Source: Candidatus Hydrogenedentota bacterium (GTDB lineage: Bacteria; Hydrogenedentota; Hydrogenedentia; Hydrogenedentales; SLHB01). Taken from it: a stretch of 64,000 nucleotides of DNA. Location of the stretch: assembly GCA_013359265.1 (NCBI GenBank), contig JABWCD010000033.1:1-64000 (forward strand), read 5' to 3'. The notes under the pieces were generated by a model, which worked only from the letters and a program-made list of their open reading frames with translations, was not told the DNA's origin and made no database searches. Each line of letters begins with the position of its first letter. The stretch's first letter is position 1. The translations under genes were made by a program, and so were the position numbers. Positions 54,679-63,831 of this stretch are shown piece by piece.

Positions 54679-56868
54679 CTACTCCGCAAGCCCTGCCGCC
54701 ATTTCAACGTATCCCCCTTGCGCAACCCGATTTCGCGCCGGATAAATCGAATGGTAGGCCGCGTAGTTGCCCAAGACTTTCTTGACAAAGTCCCGCGTTT
54801 CGTCGAACGGTATCGCCTCGATGAACTCGTCCAGATGGCCGGCGTCGAACTGTGCCCGCCATTTCGAGACATTCCCCGGGCCGGCGTTGTACGACGCGAT
54901 GGCGTAGACGGTGTTTCCGCCATTTTTTCCAAGAATGTACCGGTAGTAATAGCCCCCAACGCGCAGCGAACTGGCCGGCTTGTCCAGGTTTTCCAAGTGC
55001 CCCGGGCCGATGGCCGTCTCGGTTTTCGCTATCCACGCCGCGGTGCTCGGCATGAGTTGCATGACCCCCGTCGCGCCCGCGTGCGATTCGACCCGCGCCT
55101 GGAACAGGCTCTCCTGCCGAGCGATAGCCAGCAACAGCAATGGGTCGGAACCGGTCTCGCGCGCCGTCGATTGGACCGCGGTCCAGTAGGCGCGCGGATA
55201 CAACGCCGGCAGCGCCTCGGCCGTCGGTCGGTCGTCTTTCAACCCCCACTTCGTACGTTCGATGATGTGGTCGACCGTTGCGGCGAGGCCGGCATCCGAG
55301 ATCGCCGCGAGGTACGCGCCCGCGCGTTTCGATTCGAGTACGGCGGGCGCGTGCGCCAGCACCTCCCACTCCGCCTCCTCGTACCCGTGCGACGCGAAGA
55401 ACCGCATACGCTCAATCCATTTGTCGGACAACTGCTGCGCGGCGTCTTGCATGCCCTCGACTGCGATGGGCCGCAGATAGTTCCCGATACCCGGCGCGGC
55501 AATCGCCGTGGACGCCCCGGCACGGGCCTGGTCCATCTCGGCAAGACACTGGTTCGCGCGGTGCGCGTAGAAATTGCCGATGCCACCGAGCGCCACGGCC
55601 CGCTCGAAATGCGATACCGCACGCGCCCGGTCTTCCTGCGCCAGCAGGATCACCGCACTGCCGTATGCCGCCGCAGACGCATAGGCACTGTCGGGATGCT
55701 GTTCGATAATCCGTGTCAACGGCGCGAATGCGGCCTGCGCGTCGCCCTTCTCGCGCAAGATTGTCGCCACGCGATACAGCGCGTCGCTGGCCCGCTCGTG
55801 GTTCGGGCAAACGGCGACAAGCCGCTGCAACGCTGCAAGCGCGGCGTCAATCTCCGCCGGCTCGTCGTCCCGGTCGAGGTGCTGGCGCGCCAACCACCAC
55901 AAGGCGTCACCCGTTTCCTTCGTGTTCGGCAACTGGCCCGCCATCAAGTCAAACAGCGTCGTGGCCGTCTCGCGGTACGACTGCCGCCGCGCCACGGCTT
56001 CGGCCGGTTCCTTCTTTGGCTTGGGTTCCGGTTCCCGGCCCGCCGTGAAATAGCTGCGCGCGGCATACATCAGCGCGAGCCGGCCGGATGCCGAGTCCGA
56101 GTGCGATTTGGCGACGGACAGCAACGCCGTCCTTCCGGCGTCTTTGTCGGGCGCCATGGCGAGTTTGAGTCGCGCGCGCAAATAGTCGATCTCGGTGGCG
56201 TGCGCCGCGCGTCCCGCACCCAACGCCGCCTCGAGCGCATCGAGCGTCTTGATTCCGCTCGCCCATTCGCCCGCGTTGACGAATACGTCGGCCGCGTCCA
56301 ACCGCTGGCGCGGGGCCGGCGAGTTTGCGAGCCGGTTCGCCGCTTCAAGCCGCTGCGATCGCGTCCGCGCCTCGCCCAGCATCCGCGCGAACAGCGCGAA
56401 CCCCTGCGTTCGGCTTTCGGGATTGGTCGATGCGATAAGACTGTCGCCATACACGCGCTCGTATGGGTCCAACCATTTGGGGCTGATCGGCGTGTTGACG
56501 ATCGGTTCAAGCAGTCGAACGGCCTCGGCGCTCCCGCCCTGCTCGTATAACAAGTAGGCCAATTCCGCGCGCGCGAAAAGCGAAACGGCATGCTCGGCGG
56601 GCCCGTCCGCTATCGCACGCAAACGCTCGATGGCGCCCGCGGCGTCGCCCCCACGCGCGCGGCACACGGCCGCCCGGACTCGCGCGTACTCCGCCAACTC
56701 GGGATCGGCCTTCGCGCATTGCTCGAACCCGGCAATCGCGTCCGCGTACCGTGCCCCACGTTCGGCGTCGCGCGCGGCAACGTACGGCGCGCCGCCGGGA
56801 TACGAATCCGCCCGCGCCATTGCGCTCAGCGAAACCATCAGGGAACAGATGATGAAGATTCGCGGCAT
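54679..56868 (-). CDS. slt: Soluble lytic transglycosylase (Slt70-like)
   Basis: 729 residues from ATG 56868, which opens a Sec signal (MPRIFIICSLMVSLSAMARA); upstream frame is non-coding-like. The body is a TPR-like helical superhelix (about 25-560). The catalytic SLT domain (about 565-720) has the Glu in ARQESLF (about 587), GATGVMQLMP and SYNAGPGNVSKW. It cleaves murein glycan strands to 1,6-anhydro ends in the periplasm. Standing upstream of the exporters, it could open peptidoglycan for machine assembly, but general turnover is equally likely. Confidence 0.92.
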   Translation of the reverse strand: MPRIFIICSLMVSLSAMARADSYPGGAPYVAARDAERGARYADAIAGFEQCAKADPELAEYARVRAAVCRARGGDAAGAIERLRAIADGPAEHAVSLFARAELAYLLYEQGGSAEAVRLLEPIVNTPISPKWLDPYERVYGDSLIASTNPESRTQGFALFARMLGEARTRSQRLEAANRLANSPAPRQRLDAADVFVNAGEWASGIKTLDALEAALGAGRAAHATEIDYLRARLKLAMAPDKDAGRTALLSVAKSHSDSASGRLALMYAARSYFTAGREPEPKPKKEPAEAVARRQSYRETATTLFDLMAGQLPNTKETGDALWWLARQHLDRDDEPAEIDAALAALQRLVAVCPNHERASDALYRVATILREKGDAQAAFAPLTRIIEQHPDSAYASAAAYGSAVILLAQEDRARAVSHFERAVALGGIGNFYAHRANQCLAEMDQARAGASTAIAAPGIGNYLRPIAVEGMQDAAQQLSDKWIERMRFFASHGYEEAEWEVLAHAPAVLESKRAGAYLAAISDAGLAATVDHIIERTKWGLKDDRPTAEALPALYPRAYWTAVQSTARETGSDPLLLLAIARQESLFQARVESHAGATGVMQLMPSTAAWIAKTETAIGPGHLENLDKPASSLRVGGYYYRYILGKNGGNTVYAIASYNAGPGNVSKWRAQFDAGHLDEFIEAIPFDETRDFVKKVLGNYAAYHSIYPARNRVAQGGYVEMAAGLAE

Positions 56869-56966
56869 CGGGCGGTTCACTCCAGACGGGGGCCAAAACG
56901 CGGGAGAATCGTAACAGTCGAGATTGATTCGATCAAAGCCGAACGCGATTGGAACGAGTCGTCCGG

Positions 56967-59300
56967 TTATGCCGGCCTTGCGAGAGTGCGCACGCTCGGT
57001 AGCAGTGCTGCGAGTAGCACCAAACCGGACATGCAGTAACCGATGTACACACTCCACGGCCGGTACGTGAACACGATCTCGTGGGCGCCTTCGGGCGTTG
57101 CGACGCCGCGAAAAATCCCATTCACCTTCAGTATTGGCGTCCGCACGCCGTCGATGGACGCGCCCCATCCCGGATCGTAGCTGTCGCACAACACGGTCAC
57201 CCCCGCGCGCGGCGCGTCCACGCGCACCACCACGCGTTCCGGCGAGACGTCTTCAATGCTGCACGTAGCGCTCGGCGGAGAGGCCGATTGCGTCCCCTCG
57301 ACCGCGCCGGACTGATTCGCGAGTTTTTCGATGCCCTTCGACTGTGCGTCCACCACGCAAGATTGCGCGGGGTCGAATTCGGGACTCATCAATGTGTCTA
57401 TCGTCGAAGGCATCCCCACTTCGACCCGTGCGCGAGGCACCCAATACGCGCGCGGTAGCGCATCGTCCAGCACGAACATCCGCACGCCACCCACCGGCGT
57501 CACCTCGCGAACGTTGGATCCGCCGTCCTCCCAGCTTCCTTCATACATCGGCCCCTGTGGCGCGGCCACGACCAACCGCGCGGCCATGTAGCGCAACAAC
57601 CGCGAACCCGGCGACCGCGGCGTTAACGCAGAGTCTGGGCTGCGGTCACGCCGCGGTTCCTCCCCGGTGAGACGCGCCCACCAATCGGCCTGATCGCGCG
57701 TGAACGGAATGCCCGACCCGCCTACTGCATTGACGGATGCGAGCATTCCGACGTTGGCGGTAAGGCCGCGATCGAGGTTACGAGCGGAGGGGACAATGCG
57801 TCCCCCGAGCGACTGGTCGCGTGCCGACGAGAGCGCAAGTGCGTAGGTCTGGTAGCAGGCGGGTGCATCCTGCCGCGGATGGGTGTAGATGGTCCGGCCC
57901 GCGTTTATCGCGTCAATCAGCAAGGTCGCGCACAATAGCGTATAGCACGCGGGCAGCAGCACGCGCGCGCGAAAAAGCGCAAACACGAGTACGACCGGCA
58001 CGATCGGGACCAGGTAGCGGCGGACGTCCGCGCCAAACGCAACGAACATCGCCGCGCACGCTAACAGCACGACGAGCACGGGAAGCCAAATCGTTTGCGA
58101 TCGAAACGACGTCTTCGCGATCAGAACACGGTCCGCGCCAATCGACGCGAGCAGAGCAACGCCGATGACGAAAGGCAGCAGCAGCGCGAGTACGGGAAAT
58201 TGAAGCGGCGGACGCCACGCAAAAAACGCCGCGGCAAGTATCCCACCCGCGGCGAGCAACGCATACAACACGACGTCGCGACGCCGGTGGCGGTGGAAGA
58301 TCGACACAGGCACAAACACGAGCGGAACTATGCCTACGTAGGCGGCCCGCGGCTGGCCCTCCGGCGTGCTCAGGATAATATGCGCGAAGAACTCTCCGAG
58401 ACTGGCGGGCATCTGTGCGGGCGTGTGCGGCCCCCATATCCACGCGGGCGAATCGTCGAGCCGCAGTGCATGCGCCAGCGTGGGGACCCACTGCGCGGCG
58501 GACACACCGGCAGCGACGCCGAGTATCACGAACAGGCCGCGGGCCCGTTTCGCGAACTCCGCGCTGCCGCGCTCGACCACAACCAGCGACTGCACCGTGT
58601 ACAGCGCAGCCATCGCTCCCACGACCAGCGCAATCGCGTAACTGCCGGTCAGTATCAGCAGTGCGCCGGTCATTCCCGCAATCACCGCCGCCGCCGTATC
58701 GAACCGATGGGCGTATTCGCGCACGGCCCACAACAGCAGCGGCGTCCACACCAGCGCCGCCGCGAGCGGTGGACGCGACATCGCGGCAGCGGAGAATCCG
58801 GAGAACGCATAGACCATCCCGCCGAGCATCGCCGCGAGATAACCCACGCCGACGGCACGCGCCAGCAGCGTAAAGAAAAGCCCCATCAGCAACAGACACG
58901 TGAACGCGTGGACGGCCATCGCCTGTTCGGTCGGCAGAAAAAGGAACGGCAAGTTGAGAGGCTGAAGGACGCCTACGCGCGCGTCCGCGAGGAGCGGCGT
59001 GCCACATAGTTGGCGCGGGTTCCACAGCGGAAAGGAACCGTCCCGCAACCGGCCGAACGCATAATGGTACGTTGGGTAGAAGTAGTGGTACAGGTCGGCG
59101 TTCTCATACGCCTCGGTGACCGCTCCCGCCCGCGCCTGCGTCTCGTTCCAAAACGCCGGCGCCAGTATGATAAACAGCACCGCAATCGCGAACAGCGGCA
59201 ATGCGCCGTACCGATACGTCGGCGCGATCGCCAACTCAATATTGTCGGACGATCGGGTCCACTTCACGAACGCGGCGCCCCGCAATTCCGCGCCCGGCAT
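56967..59300 (-). CDS. YfhO-like multi-pass membrane protein
   Basis: 777 residues with roughly a dozen hydrophobic segments from about 30 to 470, then a soluble C-terminal domain and a last TM near 750-770. ADLYHYFYPTYHYAFGRLRDGSFPLWNPRQLCGTPLLAD is split around the first extracytoplasmic loop, the GT-C-like loop seen in YfhO proteins; HEIVFTYRPWSVYIGY near the end is also typical of YfhO. YfhO proteins help glycosylate cell-wall polymers in Firmicutes; the role in this organism is unknown. It is divergent from the DUF1080 gene. Confidence 0.8.
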   Translation of the reverse strand: MPGAELRGAAFVKWTRSSDNIELAIAPTYRYGALPLFAIAVLFIILAPAFWNETQARAGAVTEAYENADLYHYFYPTYHYAFGRLRDGSFPLWNPRQLCGTPLLADARVGVLQPLNLPFLFLPTEQAMAVHAFTCLLLMGLFFTLLARAVGVGYLAAMLGGMVYAFSGFSAAAMSRPPLAAALVWTPLLLWAVREYAHRFDTAAAVIAGMTGALLILTGSYAIALVVGAMAALYTVQSLVVVERGSAEFAKRARGLFVILGVAAGVSAAQWVPTLAHALRLDDSPAWIWGPHTPAQMPASLGEFFAHIILSTPEGQPRAAYVGIVPLVFVPVSIFHRHRRRDVVLYALLAAGGILAAAFFAWRPPLQFPVLALLLPFVIGVALLASIGADRVLIAKTSFRSQTIWLPVLVVLLACAAMFVAFGADVRRYLVPIVPVVLVFALFRARVLLPACYTLLCATLLIDAINAGRTIYTHPRQDAPACYQTYALALSSARDQSLGGRIVPSARNLDRGLTANVGMLASVNAVGGSGIPFTRDQADWWARLTGEEPRRDRSPDSALTPRSPGSRLLRYMAARLVVAAPQGPMYEGSWEDGGSNVREVTPVGGVRMFVLDDALPRAYWVPRARVEVGMPSTIDTLMSPEFDPAQSCVVDAQSKGIEKLANQSGAVEGTQSASPPSATCSIEDVSPERVVVRVDAPRAGVTVLCDSYDPGWGASIDGVRTPILKVNGIFRGVATPEGAHEIVFTYRPWSVYIGYCMSGLVLLAALLPSVRTLARPA

Positions 59301-59413
59301 CGAGTGGAATCGCTGTTCACGGCATGTCTTTCGCGTGGTGTTCCGGCATCGTTAACGTCATCGCACTCATCGTAACACCGCGCTGGCGCGCAACCCAAGC
59401 CGCTCCGGCGATC

Positions 59414-59442
59414 TTGATTCGCTTCACACCGGCGAGGATACT
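59414..59442 (+). promoter_or_regulatory. Promoter-like signal for the DUF1080 gene
   Basis: TTGATT (59414-59419), 17 bp, GATACT (59437-59442). Predicted transcription starts about 25 nt before the ATG at 59474. It lies in the 173-bp divergent gap between the YfhO-like and DUF1080 genes. Confidence 0.45.
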
Positions 59443-59473
59443 ACTGCCTATTGGGCGCGGGGAGTTAATGACC

Positions 59474-60487
59474 ATGAATCTGCTACGACAATTGGCAATC
59501 GGCAGTACTATCTCGTTTTCCATCGCGGTGTGCGCGTTCGCGGGCCCCGAAGCGCCCTATCTCGGGCGCTGGGCCTTGACAATCCCCGGCGGCGGCGCGG
59601 GCTGGCTTGGCGTCACCAACGAACGCGGTTTTCTCGAAGCCGATATTCTCTGGGGTGGCGGCAGCGTCGTGCCCACGGAAAGCGTCTACGTTGACGGCGA
59701 TGCGCTGATCGTCACGCGGCACAACGAGGTCGAGCGCAAGGACGCCGCGGGCAACGTGATCGCGAAACAGACGTTTACGAAGACCATTCGTGTCATCGTC
59801 TCGGGCGACACCGCGGCGTGTTCGATCACCGAACCGAACACCAACGGCGTCGGCACGTCCACGAGCGAATTCTCCGGCAAACGGATTCCCGATCTCCCCG
59901 CCGCGCCGGACCTATCGAAAGTCAAATACGGTAAGCCGATCACCCTGTTCAATGGCAAAGACCTGAACGGCTGGAAGCTGACCAACGACAAACAGGAAAA
60001 CGGCTGGAGCGCCAAAGACGGCATCCTTGTAAACAATCCCGTGAACGAGGAAGGCAAACCCCACAAACCGTGGGGCAACCTCCGCACCGAACAGGAATTC
60101 GAGGACTTCAATTTCAAGTGCGAAGTGCTCGTCGGCGAAAAAGGCAATAGCGGCATCTACCTGCGCGGCATCTACGAGGTGCAGGTCGAAGACAGCTATG
60201 GCGAGGAACTCGACGCGCACAATATGGGCGCCATTTACAGCCGCATCGCGCCGACCGTCGCCGCCGAGAAGCCTGCGGGACAGTGGCAGACCTACGACAT
60301 CACGCTCTGCGAACGCCACGTGACCGTTGTCTTGAACGGCAAGACAATCATCGACAATCAGCCGTTGCTCGGCTGCACCGGCGGCGCGCTTTCGTCGGAC
60401 GAATTCAAACCGGGGCCTATCTACCTACAGGGCGATCACACCGGTATTTCCTATCGAAACATCGTGCTCACGCCGATCGTGAAGTAG
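59474..60487 (+). CDS. Exported DUF1080 (3-keto-disaccharide hydrolase-like) protein
   Basis: 337 residues; ATG 59474 lies 9 nt after GGGGAG and opens a Sec signal (NLLRQLAIGSTISFSIAVCAFA|GPEAP). A small beta domain (about 25-140) precedes the DUF1080 concanavalin-like jelly roll (about 150-337): ITLFNGKDLNGWKL, GWSAKDGILVN, GNSGIYLRGIYEVQVED and GPIYLQGDHTGISYRNI. DUF1080 members act on sugar-derived substrates in the periplasm or outside the cell. Together with the fucose-isomerase-like gene 91 bp downstream it suggests carbohydrate use. Confidence 0.9.
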   Translation: MNLLRQLAIGSTISFSIAVCAFAGPEAPYLGRWALTIPGGGAGWLGVTNERGFLEADILWGGGSVVPTESVYVDGDALIVTRHNEVERKDAAGNVIAKQTFTKTIRVIVSGDTAACSITEPNTNGVGTSTSEFSGKRIPDLPAAPDLSKVKYGKPITLFNGKDLNGWKLTNDKQENGWSAKDGILVNNPVNEEGKPHKPWGNLRTEQEFEDFNFKCEVLVGEKGNSGIYLRGIYEVQVEDSYGEELDAHNMGAIYSRIAPTVAAEKPAGQWQTYDITLCERHVTVVLNGKTIIDNQPLLGCTGGALSSDEFKPGPIYLQGDHTGISYRNIVLTPIVK

Positions 60488-60578
60488 GCAGTTTTCGATT
60501 TCCATAGGTCCTATGAGGTCTATACTGAGACTGGGTACCGCGCGCTGCTCGCGCGACTGAATTGGGGGTCAATACATC

Positions 60579-62165
60579 ATGGCGAAAGATAAGACGGTCT
60601 ATCTCATCTCCAATGGCGATTTCCGCGACGCCGCCGACGTCGTCTGCTGGCCGATGCAGGACAAAACGTTGAAGGACGTGGCCGCCGCGTTCAAGAAGCT
60701 CGGCGTGAAAACGGATGTCCTTCCGAAATACGACGCGAAGAAGAAGCACGGCTTCATCAACAAGCAGTGCATGGGCACGGAAATCTTCTCGAAGATCGAG
60801 GCCGACGCGCCCGTCGTAATCGTCTTGAGCTGTTGGGCCTATTCGCATCACGTCAGCGGCGCGCTGCAAACGCACCGCGGGCCGATCCTGCTGGTTGCGA
60901 ATTTTGACGGCACGTGGCCCGGCCTTGTCGCGCTCTTGAATCACGCCGGCACGCTCGCGCGCCTCGGCGTGAAGCATTCACGCCTTTGGAGCGAGACCTT
61001 CGCAAGCGACACCTACTTCATGAAGAAACTTGCGGATTGGGTGAAGACGGGCGAATGCGCTCACGACATGTCGCACGTCGCCGATGCGTCAAAAATGAAA
61101 CTCCCACCCGCCGCGAACACGTTTGGCAAAAAACTCGCGGACGACATTCGCAAGCGCCGCCGCATCATGGGTCAACTCGATCCGGGGTGCATGGGCATGC
61201 TCAACGCCGTGCTCGATCCCGGCAAGGTCGGCGCTATAGGCATGCCAATCGAATATCTCAACCAATCCGATCTGCTCGCGGAAATGGACCTCGTCCCCGA
61301 CGAGGAAGCGCAGGGCTATCTCAACTGGCTCGTCAAGAAAGGCGTTTGGTTCGATTGGGGTACGGACGGTTTCGAGCAACTCGTACACGGACAAGTCCTC
61401 ACGCAAATGAAAATGTACGCCGCCGCCGCGCGCATCTATGAACGCTATGGACTTTCGTCCATCGGTATTCCGTATCAGTTAGGTTTGGTGCGCTGCGTGC
61501 CCGCGTCCGACCTCGTCGAAGGCATGCTCAACAACTCCGATCGCCCGGATGTCGTCAGCTACGAGACCGGCAAGGTGATCGAGAAGGGCAAGCCCATCGT
61601 CCACTTCAACGAGACCGACCTCGGAGCGGGTATCCCGCAGGCGCTGATGAACGACATCTACCAGCGCAAAGGTATGGCGCCGGAAACTACGCTCCACGAC
61701 GTGCGCTGGGGCCGCACGTGGAAGGGCAAGTTCGTATGGGTGTTTCTCATCTCCGGTGCTGCGCCGCCCGCGCATTGGGGTGGATGGAAAAACACAAAGG
61801 TCTACCGCCAACCCAAGATGTACTTCCCGAAAGGCGGTGGCACGTGCAGTGGTGTGTCGAAACCGGGCGTCATCACTTGGGCGCGCTTCTATGAGCACTT
61901 CGGCCAACTCGGCATGGACTGCGGCACCGGCGAAGTCATCGCGATGCCCGACGCGGAAGTGCAGGATCGCCTGAACAAGACGACGCCTGTCTGGCCGATC
62001 ATGAACGCCCACATCCCCGGCTACGACAAGAACGAATGCATGGCATCGCACATGTCGAACCACATCGTCGTCGGCTACGGCGATATTCTGCCGGAACTCG
62101 TCGGCACCTGCCTCCACCTCGGCATCCCCACCCGGGTCTGCGGCGATGCCAGGAATCGATTCTAG
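60579..62165 (+). CDS. L-fucose/arabinose isomerase-like protein, apparently frameshifted near its end
   Basis: 528 residues with a GGGGG ribosome site. VVIVLSCWAYSHHVSGALQ, GPILLVANFDGTWPGLVALL and GTCLHLGIPTRVCGDA resemble the sugar isomerase (FucI/AraA-like) fold; by eye the family call is moderate. The frame ends at TAG right after GDARNRF, but an adjacent frame continues with ILDTLVDMGAAFMTLPLAW and ends at 62380. Restoring one base in the GCCAGGAATC segment near 62150 would fuse both into a protein of about 600 aa. A one-base deletion, real or from assembly, is likely. Confidence 0.75.
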   Translation: MAKDKTVYLISNGDFRDAADVVCWPMQDKTLKDVAAAFKKLGVKTDVLPKYDAKKKHGFINKQCMGTEIFSKIEADAPVVIVLSCWAYSHHVSGALQTHRGPILLVANFDGTWPGLVALLNHAGTLARLGVKHSRLWSETFASDTYFMKKLADWVKTGECAHDMSHVADASKMKLPPAANTFGKKLADDIRKRRRIMGQLDPGCMGMLNAVLDPGKVGAIGMPIEYLNQSDLLAEMDLVPDEEAQGYLNWLVKKGVWFDWGTDGFEQLVHGQVLTQMKMYAAAARIYERYGLSSIGIPYQLGLVRCVPASDLVEGMLNNSDRPDVVSYETGKVIEKGKPIVHFNETDLGAGIPQALMNDIYQRKGMAPETTLHDVRWGRTWKGKFVWVFLISGAAPPAHWGGWKNTKVYRQPKMYFPKGGGTCSGVSKPGVITWARFYEHFGQLGMDCGTGEVIAMPDAEVQDRLNKTTPVWPIMNAHIPGYDKNECMASHMSNHIVVGYGDILPELVGTCLHLGIPTRVCGDARNRF

Positions 62166-62380
62166 ACACGTTGGTGGACATGGGCGCCGCTTTTATGACG
62201 CTGCCGCTCGCGTGGAAGGATCCCCTCGGCGCAACGGACGGCGGTACGAAAGTCGAAATCGAGACGGCCGCTCAGGAGACTGTCGAAGCCGACGTGTTTG
62301 GCCCGGTCAAGATTCAGTTGGAAGGGTTTCGGCCAATCTACAACGAAGTGCTGTTCCTCGAAATGCGCCCCGCCGGCTGA
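62166..62380 (+). pseudogene. Out-of-frame C-terminal part of the isomerase-like gene
   Basis: In the frame shifted by one base, coding-like sequence runs from about 62150 to a TGA at 62378-62380 and has no start or ribosome site of its own. It encodes MGAAFMTLPLAWKDPLGAT, TKVEIETAAQ and EVLFLEMRPAG, in register with the end of the upstream gene. I read it as the displaced tail of that gene. Confidence 0.62.
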
Positions 62381-62392
62381 CAATATGAAACG

Positions 62393-62491
62393 CTAATTGG
62401 GTGTCTGGTGCTCGATCAGTCCCTGGCGGCCGTCGATATGCTGCGTCGCCGGCTCGTACACGTAAGGCACATCGACTCGAAATAACCGCAG
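62393..62491 (-). other. 33-codon coding-like extension after the TPR gene stop
   Basis: In frame with and directly after the TAG of the TPR gene, the minus strand reads 32 sense codons with high GC3 (VPYVYEPATQHIDGRQGLIE, then HQTPN) to a second TAG. There is no start with a ribosome site. It may be a remnant of a degraded gene, a readthrough tail or chance. It fills the gap between the two converging genes. Confidence 0.3.
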
Positions 62492-63613
62492 CTATCGTGC
62501 CTTCGCGCGGACAAACATTGACGCGGCGAGCGCCGCAATCGACACAAAACAGACCGCGCCTACCGTGAACACTATTCGGCTCGTGCTGGACGCACGCGCG
62601 CCAGCCGTGCGCGGTTCGGAAGTACGCTCCACATGCGCAAGCGATGGCGCGCCGGTGTCGGGAAATGCAGCGCCCGTAACTGTGTCCGCTCGCGCCAGCT
62701 TTGCTTTCTCTTCTTCCACGTCACGCGCGCGTTCCTCGCGTGCGCGCTCCCGTTCGCGGCGCGACGCCACGGCCCTGTCGTCGGGCTTATTCTTCTTGAG
62801 CGACGCCAACAGCGCTTCAACCGTCGCGTCGTTACCCTCTTCGGGATTGCTTGAACGGCCCGCGCCCCGCTCGATCGCCTGCGCAAACCGCTGCACAAGT
62901 TCGGCGTTTGCAGCCTCCAATTCCTGGTGCTTTTCCAGGAATTTCTTTAACGCCTTCAATCGCTCCTGCGGCGTGTCCGCACCTGCGATTGCCGTGCTCA
63001 GCATACTTGCGGCCGCGCTTTCCTGATACGCCTTGATATTCGCCGCTTCTGCTTCGGATACATGCGCGCCCGACGGCGCGTACGCGATCACCTGGCCAAA
63101 GTAATTCTCAGCCGCCGCGGGATCGCCCTGGTCTGCGGCAAGTTGTCCCATCGCGTATTGCGTCTGCACAACCAGCGCGTCCTCGTCTGGATAATCGGTG
63201 AGAATGCCTTCGTACATCCCCTGCGCGAGGTTTGGATCGAACTCCGCTGCGCGGTCCGCGCCGAGCTTGCGCACGGTCGCCATGTACGGATGATCGGGAT
63301 CGTAGTCGGCAATGATACTTTGATAGACCTGATGCGCCGCGTACGTGTCCGGCGGCAAACCCTGATCGGTAAAATCCGATTCATACAACATCGCGATCTG
63401 CGTTTCGAGCCGGATGTTATTGGCGTTTCCCGGGTTCGCGGCGATGAGATCCCGGTACTGCTGGATTAGCGCATCGCGCCCAATCTGCTGGGCAATCGCC
63501 GCACCATCGCGCTGAAGTGCCTCGACCCGCGCAAAGTACTCCTGGAGCGACGCCTCCTGCGCGAACGCGCACGCGCACCCGAAAAGCACCGCTGCTGTAC
63601 CAATATGTCTCAT
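62492..63613 (-). CDS. Exported TPR-like protein with C-terminal membrane anchor
   Basis: 373 residues from ATG 63613, which begins a signal peptide (MRHIGTAAVLFGCACAFA); the frame open further upstream lacks signal-like sequence. It contains TPR-like helical pairs (about 30-200; LIQQYRDLIAANPGN, AYHQVYQSI-like spacing, AAENYFGQVIAYAP), an acidic/basic coiled coil (RERERAREERARDVEEEKAK, about 285-305), and a C-terminal TM (about 345-368) ending RAKAR. Both ends in the membrane suggest a periplasmic scaffold. The specific function is not recognised. Confidence 0.7.
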   Translation of the reverse strand: MRHIGTAAVLFGCACAFAQEASLQEYFARVEALQRDGAAIAQQIGRDALIQQYRDLIAANPGNANNIRLETQIAMLYESDFTDQGLPPDTYAAHQVYQSIIADYDPDHPYMATVRKLGADRAAEFDPNLAQGMYEGILTDYPDEDALVVQTQYAMGQLAADQGDPAAAENYFGQVIAYAPSGAHVSEAEAANIKAYQESAAASMLSTAIAGADTPQERLKALKKFLEKHQELEAANAELVQRFAQAIERGAGRSSNPEEGNDATVEALLASLKKNKPDDRAVASRRERERAREERARDVEEEKAKLARADTVTGAAFPDTGAPSLAHVERTSEPRTAGARASSTSRIVFTVGAVCFVSIAALAASMFVRAKAR

Positions 63614-63831
63614 ACGCAATATTCTACCACCAAGCGCGCCGGACATTGCGCTCGGCGGGCCGGGCCCATGCAAAGCGCCGTGGAATGCGCCGGCCCGGTC
63701 CCCTTACTTGGACCTCCCCGGCAAGACGTATCATCGGTCGGATTCGTTGAGGCGCAAACCCTCGTTGCGATTTTGTGCGCGTCGGCGCATGATGGATTCG
63801 TACCACACGAACCCAGTTGAGGAGACCAATC

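Noticed and set aside
54552-54959. Small minus-strand gene next to the lytic transglycosylase
   Set aside because: It overlaps the SLT domain in another frame and has no ribosome site or coding bias.
60488-60578. Terminator or riboswitch in front of the isomerase gene (CGCGCG hairpin and ATAGGTCCTAT palindrome)
   Set aside because: The stems are short, no T-tract follows, and no known riboswitch core is visible.
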